Shown piece by piece: positions 28,232 through 36,543 of a stretch of DNA of 64,000 nt. The translations under genes and the position numbers were made by a program. The notes beneath the pieces were generated by a model. The model did not search any database and was not told where the DNA came from. It saw nothing but the letters and a program-made list of their open reading frames with translations. The DNA is from Lentibacillus sp. Marseille-P4043 (GTDB lineage: Bacteria; Bacillota; Bacilli; Bacillales; Amphibacillaceae). Location of the stretch: assembly GCF_900258515.1 (NCBI RefSeq), contig NZ_LT984884.1:519002-583001 (forward strand). The letters run 5' to 3'. How positions within the stretch are numbered: position 1 is the stretch's first letter; every line of letters starts with the position of its first letter.

Positions 28232-28337
28232 GTTATCTTCAACTCCCCCATCTTAAAGTCTGCTTCCTTTATTTTAACATATGATATTAACACCTGGTAC
28301 TATACAAAGGAATTTTATTGCGTAAGCCACTTCCCTA

Positions 28338-28365
28338 TTGATTTTACCCGATAAAGTTTTATAAT
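28338..28365 (+). promoter_or_regulatory. Promoter of the preQ1-queT transcript
   Basis: TTGATT (28338-28343), 16-bp spacer, consensus TATAAT (28360-28365), just before the riboswitch. Confidence 0.6.
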
Positions 28366-28384
28366 GAAATAGTTGCTTTTTAAG

Positions 28385-28425
28385 ACACGTGGTTCGAGAC
28401 CATCCCACGTTAAAAAACTAAGGAG
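28385..28425 (+). promoter_or_regulatory. preQ1-I riboswitch overlapping the queT RBS
   Basis: The P1 stem is ACGTGG with CCACGT around GGTTCGAGACCATCC, followed by the A-rich tail TTAAAAAACTAAGGAG that folds back in this class. The tail contains the ribosome site AAGGAG, so preQ1 binding should block translation. The downstream gene encodes a QueT transporter, the expected target. Confidence 0.9.
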
Positions 28426-28435
28426 AGAATAGAAT

Positions 28436-28921
28436 ATGAAAGTAAATACACTTGTCACAAACGGCTTGCTGGCTGCAGTCTATATTGCAGTGTCGTTACT
28501 AATCCAGCCTTTTGGATTTACCAATATCCAATTTCGTGTCCCGGAAGTGCTAAATCACCTCGTTGTTTTTAACAAAAAGTACATTTTCGGAATTGTATTA
28601 GGCGTCTTTTTATCTAATTTCTTTTTTTCGCCATTAGGTATGTATGATCTTGTTTTTGGGGTATCGCAATCCATTATTTCATTATTAATTACGATTATAA
28701 TTGCGCGGTATATTAAAAACAAATGGCTTTTAATGATTATCAACACACTTGTCTTCACATTTACCATGTTTATTATTGCCTGGGAATTAAGCCTAGCTTT
28801 CGGAGCACCATTTTTATTTACATGGTTAACAACAGCTATCGGTGAATTTGTTGTAATGGCGGTGGGGATGCCAATCATGTATGCCCTTAATAAGCGTGTA
28901 AAGTTTGATAAATTAATTTAA
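28436..28921 (+). CDS. queT: Queuosine-precursor transporter, QueT family
   Basis: 161 residues, about five hydrophobic helices. N-terminal LLAAVYIAVSLLIQPFGFTNIQFRVPEVLNHL is characteristic of QueT, the substrate-binding S component of an ECF-type importer for queuosine precursors. Energising EcfA/EcfT subunits are not in the window. Controlled by the preQ1-I riboswitch directly upstream. Confidence 0.92.
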   Translation: MKVNTLVTNGLLAAVYIAVSLLIQPFGFTNIQFRVPEVLNHLVVFNKKYIFGIVLGVFLSNFFFSPLGMYDLVFGVSQSIISLLITIIIARYIKNKWLLMIINTLVFTFTMFIIAWELSLAFGAPFLFTWLTTAIGEFVVMAVGMPIMYALNKRVKFDKLI

Positions 28922-28933
28922 CTAAACGGACGT

Positions 28934-28967
28934 AAAAGAGAGTTCACTAGGGAGTGAATTCTCTTTT
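28934..28967 (+). terminator. Terminator of queT
   Basis: A 15-bp stem with one G-T pair (28934-28948 with 28953-28967) ends in a T-run. Confidence 0.85.
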
Positions 28968-29038
28968 TATTTCATAACAACGTCACTAAAAAAAGCTTTT
29001 TATCCATCCGAATACAAAAATAGAGGATATACGTATGC

Positions 29039-29084
29039 AAAAACATCCCAAGACAAACAAGTCAAAAAATCCTGGGATGTTTTT
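29039..29084 (-). terminator. Terminator after the Rpn fragment
   Basis: AAAAACATCCCA (29039-29050) with TGGGATGTTTTT (29073-29084); close behind the pseudogene on the minus strand. Confidence 0.7.
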
Positions 29085-29087
29085 GTG

Positions 29088-29276
29088 TTAAATCTTTTCC
29101 TTTAAATATTCAATTTTAGTTTTATGGTTTGATAGCAGAAAAATCAACATGTCGATGAATTTCCGGATAAAACATTTCCGAAAATTCTGCAAAAATGTGT
29201 GGATTAATTCTTTGAATAAGTGGTCATGATAGGTGTACTGGGAGTATTCTTCGCGCACCAGTGTCGTGAGAACCAT
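29088..29276 (-). pseudogene. Fragment of an Rpn/PD-(D/E)XK transposase-like nuclease, frameshifted and truncated
   Basis: The start MVLTTLVREEYSQYTYHDHLFKELIHTF matches the N-terminus of Rpn-family recombination-promoting nucleases. Then the frame is lost in a run of T: shifting by one base restores FAEFSEMFYPEIHRHVDFSA, the expected continuation, which ends at a stop after IKP. So there is a one-base deletion near 29195 and almost the whole catalytic part is missing. RBS-like region CAAAGGAAGTG lies upstream. Not expected to be functional. Confidence 0.75.
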
Positions 29277-29426
29277 TATAACACTTCCTTTGGGGGATTT
29301 TTTATAGAGGAATGACTGAGGTGTTTTTCTATTTCTAATATACTACACCATTTCAACAAAACAAGTGTTCCTATTTATTTTTTTAGAAGCAGCCTTGCAC
29401 TGCTAAAGCTGCTTCCTTTACATTTT

Positions 29427-30620
29427 TTAGTTCTGGTCTAACCCAAAATAACTACACACAACTTGTCCAACCGATTTCGCCGCAACAAGGATGGCATCTT
29501 CATCAATGTCAAACTTCGGATGATGATTAAAGTATGGATTTTCCACTCCTTTTGGTGTACAGCCAATGTAAAAATAACAGCCAGGGATTTTTTCCAGATA
29601 ATAAGCAAAATCATCAGACGGTGCCATCTTTGGAAATTCCTTTACTTCTGTTATATCTTTATCATCGATACTTTGTAGGCTTTGTGCAACCATTTCAGTT
29701 ACTTTAGGATCATTGTACAATGGTGGGTAATCAGCAGTATACGTAAGCTCACATTTCACACCAAATTCTTCTTCAACCCCTTTTACAATTCGTTGAAATT
29801 CATCGGCAATGACCTTTTGAATTTTTTCATCCGCATAACGTATATCACCTTCAAGTTCCACACTGTCTTTAATGACGTTGAATGTTCCTTTTCCATCGAA
29901 CGAACCAACCGTGACAACTCCTGCATCAAACGGATTTAATCGACGGCTAACAATGGTTTGAACGGCTGTAACAAAATGCGCGCCCGCTACAATGGAATCA
30001 TTCGCTAGGTGTGGAGAAGAACCATGGCCGCCAACACCTTGAATTTTTAATTTAAAATAGGTCCTTCCGTTAAAAGAATAGCCACTATGATAGCCAACAA
30101 CTCCCGCTTCGCCCAATGGTAATACATGGATACCAAAAATGTTATCAACATCATCCAGACGGCCGGATTCAGCAATACTTTTTGCTCCACCGGGTGGAAC
30201 CTCTTCTGCATGCTGATGAATAATTTTAATTGTCCCCGGAATCTCATCTTTTAACTGGATAAGACAATCAGCAAGAATTAATAGATAGGCTGTATGTGCA
30301 TCATGACCGCATGCGTGCATGACACCATCATTTTTTGACTTAAACGCTACATCCGTTTCTTCGGTAATTGGCAGTGCATCGAAATCTGCACGGAGCCCAA
30401 TTTTTTTACCAGATTTTCCACCATTTATCGTGACAATAATGCCATAACCATTTCCCACATTTCGCTCCATTTCTACATCTTTTCCTTGATAAAAATCGGC
30501 TATATATTGGGCTGTCTTTTCTTCTTTAAAGGACAATTCAGGATGTTCATGCAGATACCGGCGAATTTCAATCATTTCATCTTTACGTTCCGCTAGCATT
30601 TCTATTAATTTGTTTTTCAA
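29427..30620 (-). CDS. M20-family amidohydrolase / N-acyl-amino-acid deacylase
   Basis: 397 residues. I place the start at TTG 30620, seven bases behind GGGGAGG; an upstream ATG at 30650 would put that site inside the gene. Metal-binding motifs are HACGHDAHT and HQHAEEVPPGGA, and GLRADFDALPI carries the first conserved Asp. Dimerisation domain about 180-290. Family members hydrolyse N-acetyl- or other N-acyl-amino acids or aminobenzoyl-glutamate; specificity is not readable here. Monocistronic. Confidence 0.85.
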   Translation of the reverse strand: MKNKLIEMLAERKDEMIEIRRYLHEHPELSFKEEKTAQYIADFYQGKDVEMERNVGNGYGIIVTINGGKSGKKIGLRADFDALPITEETDVAFKSKNDGVMHACGHDAHTAYLLILADCLIQLKDEIPGTIKIIHQHAEEVPPGGAKSIAESGRLDDVDNIFGIHVLPLGEAGVVGYHSGYSFNGRTYFKLKIQGVGGHGSSPHLANDSIVAGAHFVTAVQTIVSRRLNPFDAGVVTVGSFDGKGTFNVIKDSVELEGDIRYADEKIQKVIADEFQRIVKGVEEEFGVKCELTYTADYPPLYNDPKVTEMVAQSLQSIDDKDITEVKEFPKMAPSDDFAYYLEKIPGCYFYIGCTPKGVENPYFNHHPKFDIDEDAILVAAKSVGQVVCSYFGLDQN

Positions 30621-30887
30621 AAAAATACCTCCCCTTTTTACTTTTACCAATAAGATTCATATCCATGAACCGACTGATTAAAATCCTTACATACACGCTA
30701 AACCTATGATTTCAATCCACAATTAAATTATACTCTTATGTACTAGTATGAGCAGGAATATCGATCCTACTTATTTACATTCACTTACGATTCTAGGTGC
30801 CGCGAGGGCGGAACAAATTCTCCATAATCTAAAAGCGCTTGAAATTCAACCAACAGGGAAAAAATCGGCCATATTTTCAATTAAAAT
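30621..30887. other. Intergenic stretch without recognised gene
   Basis: Holds only a short GC-rich inverted segment near 30800 (GGTGCCGCGAGGGCGG) in AT-rich DNA. I considered a decayed T-box, but the AGGGTGGNACCGCG consensus is not met. Confidence 0.4.
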
Positions 30888-30926
30888 AAAAGGAACCTGC
30901 ATTTTAGTTTAGCAGGTTCCTTTTTT
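30888..30926 (-). terminator. Terminator downstream of the 21-bp array
   Basis: AAAAGGAACCTGC (30888-30900) with GCAGGTTCCTTTT (30912-30924). It probably ends the transcript of the dioxygenase gene after passing through the array. Confidence 0.8.
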
Positions 30927-30951
30927 GATAGGGATACAGAACTCCGCTCTC

Positions 30952-31308
30952 GTCCGGCGACTTTTCGCTTTCGTCCGGCAACTTTCTGCTTTCGTTCGGC
31001 GACTTTCCGCTTTCGTCCGGCGACTTTCCGCTCTCGTCCGGCAACTTTCTGCTTTCGTTCGGCGACTTTTCGCTTTCGTCCGGCGACTTTTCGCTCTCGT
31101 CCGGCGACTTTTCGCTCTCGTCCGGCGACTTCCCGCTCTCGTCCGGCGACTTTTCGCTCTCGTCCGGCGACTTTCCACTTTCGTTCGGCGACTTTCCGCT
31201 CTCGTCCGGCGACTTTCCGCTCTCGTCCGGCGACTTTCCGCTCTCGTCCGGCGACTTTTCGCTCTCGTTCGGCGACTTTTCGCTCTCGTCCGGCGACTTC
31301 CCCACTTT
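30952..31308. repeat. Tandem array of a 21-bp unit, 17 copies
   Basis: The unit is close to GACTTTTCGCTCTCGTCCGG plus C, with sporadic changes (TTCGGC, GGCAAC, TTTCTG). Being a multiple of three, it leaves open frames on both strands; the minus frame would give 17 heptads of the KSPDESE/KSPDESG kind, the plus frame an Arg/Leu-rich product. Neither has a ribosome site, so I treat it as a non-coding array. It abuts the stop codon of the dioxygenase gene. Confidence 0.9.
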
Positions 31309-31309
31309 G

Positions 31310-32161
31310 TCAGTCCATCATCATCCGAATAACATTCCCAGATGGATCCTCTGTAACATAATAATCCTGTTCATTTGTTACATTGGCACCAATCTGCCGC
31401 AACCGCTCAACCGCACTTGTTCTAGATTTTTCATTTGGAAAAACAAGTGTAAAATAGTTTAGCCCGACACTATTTTTTGTTGGCATTGGCGCACCAACTC
31501 CATTCCAGACGTTTAATCCGATATGATGATGATAGTCCCCAGTTGATGTAAACAGTGCCCCGGGATATGTTGTTACAACGGTAAATCCCAGTCCATTTAT
31601 ATAAAATTCTTCTGTTTTTTGCAAATCGCTAACATGGAGATGGATATGACCCATAACTGTTTGTTCCGGCAATCCGTTCCACTCCTGAGCACTTTCAGCA
31701 AGAATACTATCCCCATCAAGTTGTTCAGTCGCCATGGAAACCTCACCATTTTCCCAACTCCATTCAGATGATGGACGATCATGATACACTTCAATGCCAT
31801 TCCCATCTGGATCAGAAAAATATAGCGCTTCACTCACTAAATGATCTGCTGCGCCTAATTGTACTCTCATTTGAATTATATGCCGTAAAAATGCTGATAG
31901 GTCCGCACGCGTTGGTAACAGAATAGCAAAATGGTAGAGTCCAGCCGTTCTCCCTACTTTTGGCACAACATCAGCAGGCCGTTCCAATATTAGTAATGGT
32001 GTTTTTCCGTCTGCCGTTAATACTGCCCTTTGTTCCGTTTGTTCAAGCACCTTGAATCCAACAATCGTTTTGTAGAATGTTAATGAACGTTCCAAATCTG
32101 TAACATTAATCGAAACTTCCCCAACATATGTTGCTGGATCTTTGAAAAATTGTTTTTCCAT
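31310..32161 (-). CDS. catE: CatE-like VOC dioxygenase (catechol-2,3-dioxygenase type)
   Basis: 283 residues, two tandem vicinal-oxygen-chelate modules. Metal ligands are visible as GLYHFAILL and DPDGNGIEVYHDRP in module one, with MGHIHLHVSDL and YHHHIGLNVW in module two. From memory it matches Bacillus CatE (YfiE) in most of these stretches; that enzyme opens the catechol ring and protects against catechol. No adjacent catD or MarR regulator is seen. The transcript runs into a 21-bp tandem array within two bases of the stop. Confidence 0.75.
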   Translation of the reverse strand: MEKQFFKDPATYVGEVSINVTDLERSLTFYKTIVGFKVLEQTEQRAVLTADGKTPLLILERPADVVPKVGRTAGLYHFAILLPTRADLSAFLRHIIQMRVQLGAADHLVSEALYFSDPDGNGIEVYHDRPSSEWSWENGEVSMATEQLDGDSILAESAQEWNGLPEQTVMGHIHLHVSDLQKTEEFYINGLGFTVVTTYPGALFTSTGDYHHHIGLNVWNGVGAPMPTKNSVGLNYFTLVFPNEKSRTSAVERLRQIGANVTNEQDYYVTEDPSGNVIRMMMD

Positions 32162-32341
32162 GTTTATATTCCCCCTCTATAATCATTGTAAGTATATAAA
32201 TTACTTTTTTATATTTAATTACTTTATGTAAGTAATTATATTTCTTACACTACCCTTTGTCAATTCTTTGTTACGTGCAGGCTATAACGGAGGATTATTT
32301 TTCTGTATACTGAAAATAAATACAGTTGAAAGGATGATCTC

Positions 32342-33115
32342 ATGATTGTACGTGAACATGCCAATGATTTTATTATGATTGAACAAGATAACCATGCACA
32401 CATTTCTGGTGAACTTATTGCCAACTGGGAAGAATCCTCATTTCCGGGAGCAAAGTTGAGAAAATCTGTTGAATATGCAATTTTTCATCATGACTGTGCA
32501 TGGAAGCCAATCGATGAACAGCCTTTTTGGAATGATCAAAAACAAGCACCCTACACATTTATTGACTTCCCCGCTCCTGCAAAGCTTGTTTTTTACAAAA
32601 ATGGCATTGATCAAGTTGAACAAAAGGATTCCTATGCAGGTCTATTATGTAGTGAACATTATAAACGTTTTCTCGCAAATGATATTTCCAAAGCAGGGCA
32701 AGCATTTGTAAATCAAGAAAACGAACGGCAGAAACGGATAATTACAAAACTTCCATCCTTTGATAAACAGCTTTTTACTATCCATTATGATCTACTGCAA
32801 CTATCTGACAACCTGTCCTTATACATATGTCTAAATGAACCCGGTGGCAAAAAGGAAAATGAACACCCCTTTTTCCGTGATGGGATCCCGGTTTCTAAGA
32901 AGTTAAATTTCCTTGATCATTCCAAGTTAACTCCTAAATGGAAAGACCCGGATACAATCATATTACCAGGCCTTCCATTTGAAGAGCCCATAACCATCGT
33001 GTTAAAGCAAAAACTAGTTGAAAAGGGTGCCATTTATAGTAATGGATTAATACCTAGTTATGTACAAGCAGCCTGCCAGGAAATCAAACTAAACCTTATT
33101 TCAGATGAAAAATAA
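32342..33115 (+). CDS. DUF3891 family protein
   Basis: 257 residues, soluble. N-terminal MIVREHANDFIMIEQDNHAHISGELIANW and FHHDCAW hold conserved histidines and an aspartate of DUF3891 that resemble an HD-phosphohydrolase-like metal site, but activity is unknown. RBS GAAAGGATGA. Monocistronic. Confidence 0.85.
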   Translation: MIVREHANDFIMIEQDNHAHISGELIANWEESSFPGAKLRKSVEYAIFHHDCAWKPIDEQPFWNDQKQAPYTFIDFPAPAKLVFYKNGIDQVEQKDSYAGLLCSEHYKRFLANDISKAGQAFVNQENERQKRIITKLPSFDKQLFTIHYDLLQLSDNLSLYICLNEPGGKKENEHPFFRDGIPVSKKLNFLDHSKLTPKWKDPDTIILPGLPFEEPITIVLKQKLVEKGAIYSNGLIPSYVQAACQEIKLNLISDEK

Positions 33116-33270
33116 AGAAGAGATCCCACATATGCTAACACACCACTGAATGAAATTAGTTTATATACAAGTAGATTTGAACGGCTTAATATAACATGGA
33201 AGCCTTACGATATCATCTGACCAAACAATCGGATTCGCCAAGGCTTTGGGGTTAAAAATTAAGGCGTAGA

Positions 33271-33303
33271 AAACAGCAACCACTACAAAAGTGGTTGCTG
33301 TTT
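33271..33303. terminator. Bidirectional terminator
   Basis: AAACAGCAACCACT (33271-33284) pairs perfectly with AGTGGTTGCTGTTT (33290-33303) between convergent genes. Confidence 0.85.
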
Positions 33304-33304
33304 A

Positions 33305-33601
33305 TTAATGATGCATTCCCATGGAAGAATTCGTAATAACCATTTCCTCCTCTGGCACATAAAAATATTGAATCCAGATACCATCTAAATATTCATTGCC
33401 CTTTTCTAGGATGATATCAATATCTTTGTCTGTTTTTACAACCTCATCGTTTTCTGTCGGAGTATCCAGTTCAATGTCGTAATGTGCATGATCACCATGA
33501 AGGTGTGTCACATATACACGAATCATTTTCCCTTCTGCTTCCTCATTTTCCAACATTTTTTTTAGAACTTTAGCTGCGTTGCGATTTATTTTACATTTCA
33601 T
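33305..33601 (-). CDS. HesB/IscA-like (Fe-S biosynthesis superfamily) protein
   Basis: 98 residues. Pattern of N-terminal helix, mixed strands (MIRVYVTHLHGDHAHYDIELD) and the C-terminal IQYFYVPEEEMVI resembles the HesB/YneR group of the Fe-S_biosyn superfamily. The usual cluster-binding cysteines are absent; only Cys3 remains. Histidines at HLHGDHAHYD and the GMHH end could bind metal, but that is a guess. Not a canonical A-type carrier. Confidence 0.55.
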   Translation of the reverse strand: MKCKINRNAAKVLKKMLENEEAEGKMIRVYVTHLHGDHAHYDIELDTPTENDEVVKTDKDIDIILEKGNEYLDGIWIQYFYVPEEEMVITNSSMGMHH

Positions 33602-33677
33602 TTAACTATCTCCCATCCGTTTATTCACTCTATATTTTTTCAGTTTTTCGTATGAATTACAAATTAGACACTCAAAG

Positions 33678-34413
33678 TTAGTTCCCTAAATAATCCCTTG
33701 GGTATTCGTTCAACAGTCTCATTCGATATACATTCATTGCCGTTTCCCCCAGATGATCGAGGAGATTGTAGTTTGCATATGCACCAACTATCGCACCAAG
33801 TCCTGGAACTAATTGGAGCATTTTAACAAAATCTATATAATCTCGGTATTCTTGCTGGAACACTCGTCAATCCATATCGACAAGCGTTTCTTTTTCTGCC
33901 TCCCAGTTCTCTAGTATGCGAAATGTATCTTTTCGTTTTTCATCATTTGAAAAAGCAAGCTGGAAAACATGAAGAATGAACAAGCGCTCCTCATACCTAT
34001 TTGCGTCAAACCCATATATACTAGCTACTTCATACAAAAACTTCATTTTAATCGATAGTAACAGCGGGAAATCAGCAAGGCCAAGAAAAATGCCACCCGC
34101 TCCTGTCCCTGCTCCTTCTACAACCGCAGTTTTCCGATAGGATGATAGCTTTTCCCGAAGCAGTTCATCTCGATCGTAAAGACTTCATACCCTTAGATTG
34201 CCTTTTATTTTGAATAAGGTTTGAACCAAACAGTGTTGCCTTTACCATGTTCTTTATACTTTCCGTTATCACACGATGAACCTTTTCCGGAATCATCCCG
34301 TTTATTTTTGTTTGTGCTTTTTTTGACATCCGGTTAAGTAGATTCGACTGCTTTAAGATTTTCCTTTGCCAAGCTTGAATTTCTTCATATACTTTTATTT
34401 CATATTCAGGCAT
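33678..34413 (-). pseudogene. EcsC-family protein, frameshift plus nonsense mutation
   Basis: Three pieces rebuild an EcsC protein of ~245 residues: MPEYEIKVYEEIQAWQRKIL onward, then LYDRDELLREKLSSYRKTAV through GAGGIFLGLADFPLLLSIKM, then FQQEYRDYIDFVKMLQLVPG onward. The first junction, near 34185, is a frameshift. The second, near 33866, is an in-frame TGA between VDMD and RVFQQEY, where relatives I recall have tryptophan (TGG to TGA). Two independent lesions make inactivation likely. The family is membrane-associated with unclear function. Confidence 0.85.
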
Positions 34414-34481
34414 TTTTATATCATCCTCTAATTCAAACTGATCTCCTTATTTTATCAGGAAAATCATGGTCTTTCCTTTTT

Positions 34482-35270
34482 TTAATTGAAGGAGGGGCTA
34501 AGTCCAATACATTGTGTTAAATGTTCTATAATTATGCGATTTGCACGTTCATTTTTCTTTACTGCCTCTCTTGTTCGTTTATTGTATTCATTTGTTGGGC
34601 TAATTGGATATTCACCACAAATATCAATACCGCTAATATCCTTGTCGGAGATGATCTTTTCAACAATTTCCATAAGCTGATTTAAATTCATTGTTCCATG
34701 ATCCCATGCTGTAACAGCCTCTTTAAGATCCAATACATCTTTATCAATACTTATATAAACTGTGTCTGTAGCTATTTCTTTCATAATGGATTTAATTGTG
34801 TTGGAATAATCTGTGTGAAGGGATTGTTTCGAGTATACGGCCATTTTTTCTTCAGCGAACGAAGGTATTTGCTGTTGCCAATCTTCGTTTACACCGATTA
34901 TAATTACTTTTTTTAGCATAGGTAACTTTTCTAGTGACTCCCGCACCCATGAACCACAGGCAATCAACGAATCACTTGGGCTGGGAAACATATCAGTATG
35001 ATGGTCAAATAACACTAGTGAAAATGGCCTTTGTATCTCTGACAATAATAAGTAGGAAACATAATGATAATTACCACTCCCCAGAAATGTTATCTGACTC
35101 ATTCTTCGTTGTCTAAGCCTTTGATCAATCTGGAATAAGGACTCTTTTTCACAAAACAAATTGGTACTCGGCATCTGTTCAAAATCTAGTGATTCACAAT
35201 TCTCAGCTTGTAGAAAGGATTGTTTATGATACGTTTGGTCAAAGTTTAGTACGGTAACATTACTATCCAT
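34482..35270 (-). CDS. Arginase/agmatinase-family ureohydrolase
   Basis: 262 residues, somewhat shorter than arginase. Manganese-site motifs are recognisable but altered: GSGNYHYV, LFDHHTDM (usually DAHxD) and SIDKDVLDLKEA (usually SxDxDxxDP). So the binuclear metal centre is probably kept, while the substrate may differ from arginine or agmatine. C-terminal DICGEYP matches the last conserved segment. Start ATG 35270 lacks a strong SD. Monocistronic, preceded by a strong palindrome. Confidence 0.8.
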   Translation of the reverse strand: MDSNVTVLNFDQTYHKQSFLQAENCESLDFEQMPSTNLFCEKESLFQIDQRLRQRRMSQITFLGSGNYHYVSYLLLSEIQRPFSLVLFDHHTDMFPSPSDSLIACGSWVRESLEKLPMLKKVIIIGVNEDWQQQIPSFAEEKMAVYSKQSLHTDYSNTIKSIMKEIATDTVYISIDKDVLDLKEAVTAWDHGTMNLNQLMEIVEKIISDKDISGIDICGEYPISPTNEYNKRTREAVKKNERANRIIIEHLTQCIGLSPSFN

Positions 35271-35400
35271 TTTCCTTAAACCCCCATCTAATTACGAATA
35301 GAAAGCAACCTAATGTTCTACTATAAATTATAGCACTTCTATATTCTTAATTGTTAGATTTCTGTTCGACATTTAAATGAAAAATAGATCAAGACAAAAT

Positions 35401-35429
35401 AAGACGCCTGTACAATGTACAGGCGTCTT
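35401..35429 (-). terminator. Strong hairpin terminator without an obvious gene
   Basis: AAGACGCCTGTACA pairs with TGTACAGGCGTCTT across a single base, followed on the minus strand by TATTTTGTCTT. It would end a minus-strand transcript coming from 35.5-36.5 kb, where only a dispersed element is now present. Confidence 0.7.
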
Positions 35430-35548
35430 CACGAAATTTGCGGCAAAAGATCATGTGTTCACATTCACATGTATTGCGTATCCTTTGACTTACACAAATC
35501 AGCTCATCGCAGAATTAAGTATAGCATTTCCGTAAAAATATGTCACTA

Positions 35549-36429
35549 ACTCAACTTTCGCAGCTTCAAATGGACAAATAAGCCTTGATAAAATGAGGAA
35601 GGATGAAGATTCACTGCTTAAGTTGACTTTGGATTAATCGCATTTAAACAAACTTCGACTGCTGGGCTCTTTTTCTATAAGTATGCGCATTTCCCGCCGT
35701 CCGGGATCGTTCCGGGTGGATGCTTTCCGCGGGCACGGCCTCAGCCTCCTTGCCCCGGCGAGGGGTATGTCGACGTTGTCCGCAAAGGACGGTTTTAGTC
35801 GACCCTCCTTTTCAAACCACTCTGCGGGGTCTTCGGACACGTGCTGGGGCTGCGCTAACTCGCCCCACCGAAAACCATTGTTCCCGCAGGACAAGGAAGG
35901 CTACGCCAGCGATACATCGCACGAAGAAAAAGTGCTTTTCTTTTTCGAGGAGTCACCACCCTCCACTCACCCGGACTAGTGAAGCGGTAGAATGTGGCTC
36001 GGTAGAACACATACTACTACAGTTAACGGTAGTAAATGTAATACCAGTGAAGGAAATACGCGGAGACTCCTGGGGGAGGAAAGGCCTAGGTGAGACCCCG
36101 CAGAGCGACGAGCGAAACATCCACCGAATAAGCTTCGAGTTGCGAGGAGCGCTACTTCATCGAAATTACTTGCAACGCGACGAGCACCATAGCACGAGGA
36201 GGCTCAGCAGCCGCCCCCGGAAAGCGTAGTGTATTTCCGGAACGGCGAGGGAGCAATTTCTTAGTTACCTCGCATTTTATATATAAAACACAAATGCTTT
36301 CGAGGGGACGAATAATCGCAGTCACAATCTTTTAGAAAATAGTCTTTATGTTTACCAAGGTTGTTAGAAACGCTCCAAGTTTGCCCCAGCTAACTGTTTG
36401 ATCTTATTTTATTGGTGCGAAAGTTGAGT
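35549..36429 (-). mobile_element. MITE-like composite element, copy B, with terminal inverted repeats and target duplication
   Basis: The ends are a perfect 14-bp inverted repeat, ACTCAACTTTCGCA (35549-35562) and TGCGAAAGTTGAGT (36416-36429). Both flanks carry CACTA (35544-35548 and 36430-36434), a 5-bp target duplication. The inside is GC-rich repeat modules shared with copies at 15.0, 18.6 and 54.6 kb, with no transposase. ORFs inside are not credible genes. Apart from the terminator at 35.4 kb, the region 35271-36543 holds nothing else firm. Confidence 0.8.
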
Positions 36430-36543
36430 CACTAATAAAAAATCCGAGAACATGATTCCAAAAATATAACGCCTGTGAATCAGGGACATTATCCCAGATT
36501 ATGAATAAGATACTGTAAACTCTTCTAAAAAGGAATGATAGAC

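Noticed and set aside
30780..30830. Decayed T-box before the M20 gene
   Set aside because: GGTGCCGCGAGGGCGG only partly resembles the T-box core and no terminator/antiterminator pair follows.
30952..31308. CRISPR array
   Set aside because: Contiguous 21-bp tandem units without spacers and no cas genes.
30904..31332. Heptad-repeat protein (KSPDESE) or its plus-strand counterpart
   Set aside because: No ribosome site or promoter on either strand; kept only as a finding because the frame is maintained.
35634..36229. 86-, 98- and 169-codon ORFs in element B
   Set aside because: Inside the MITE-like element, whose GC-rich core leaves several frames open by chance.
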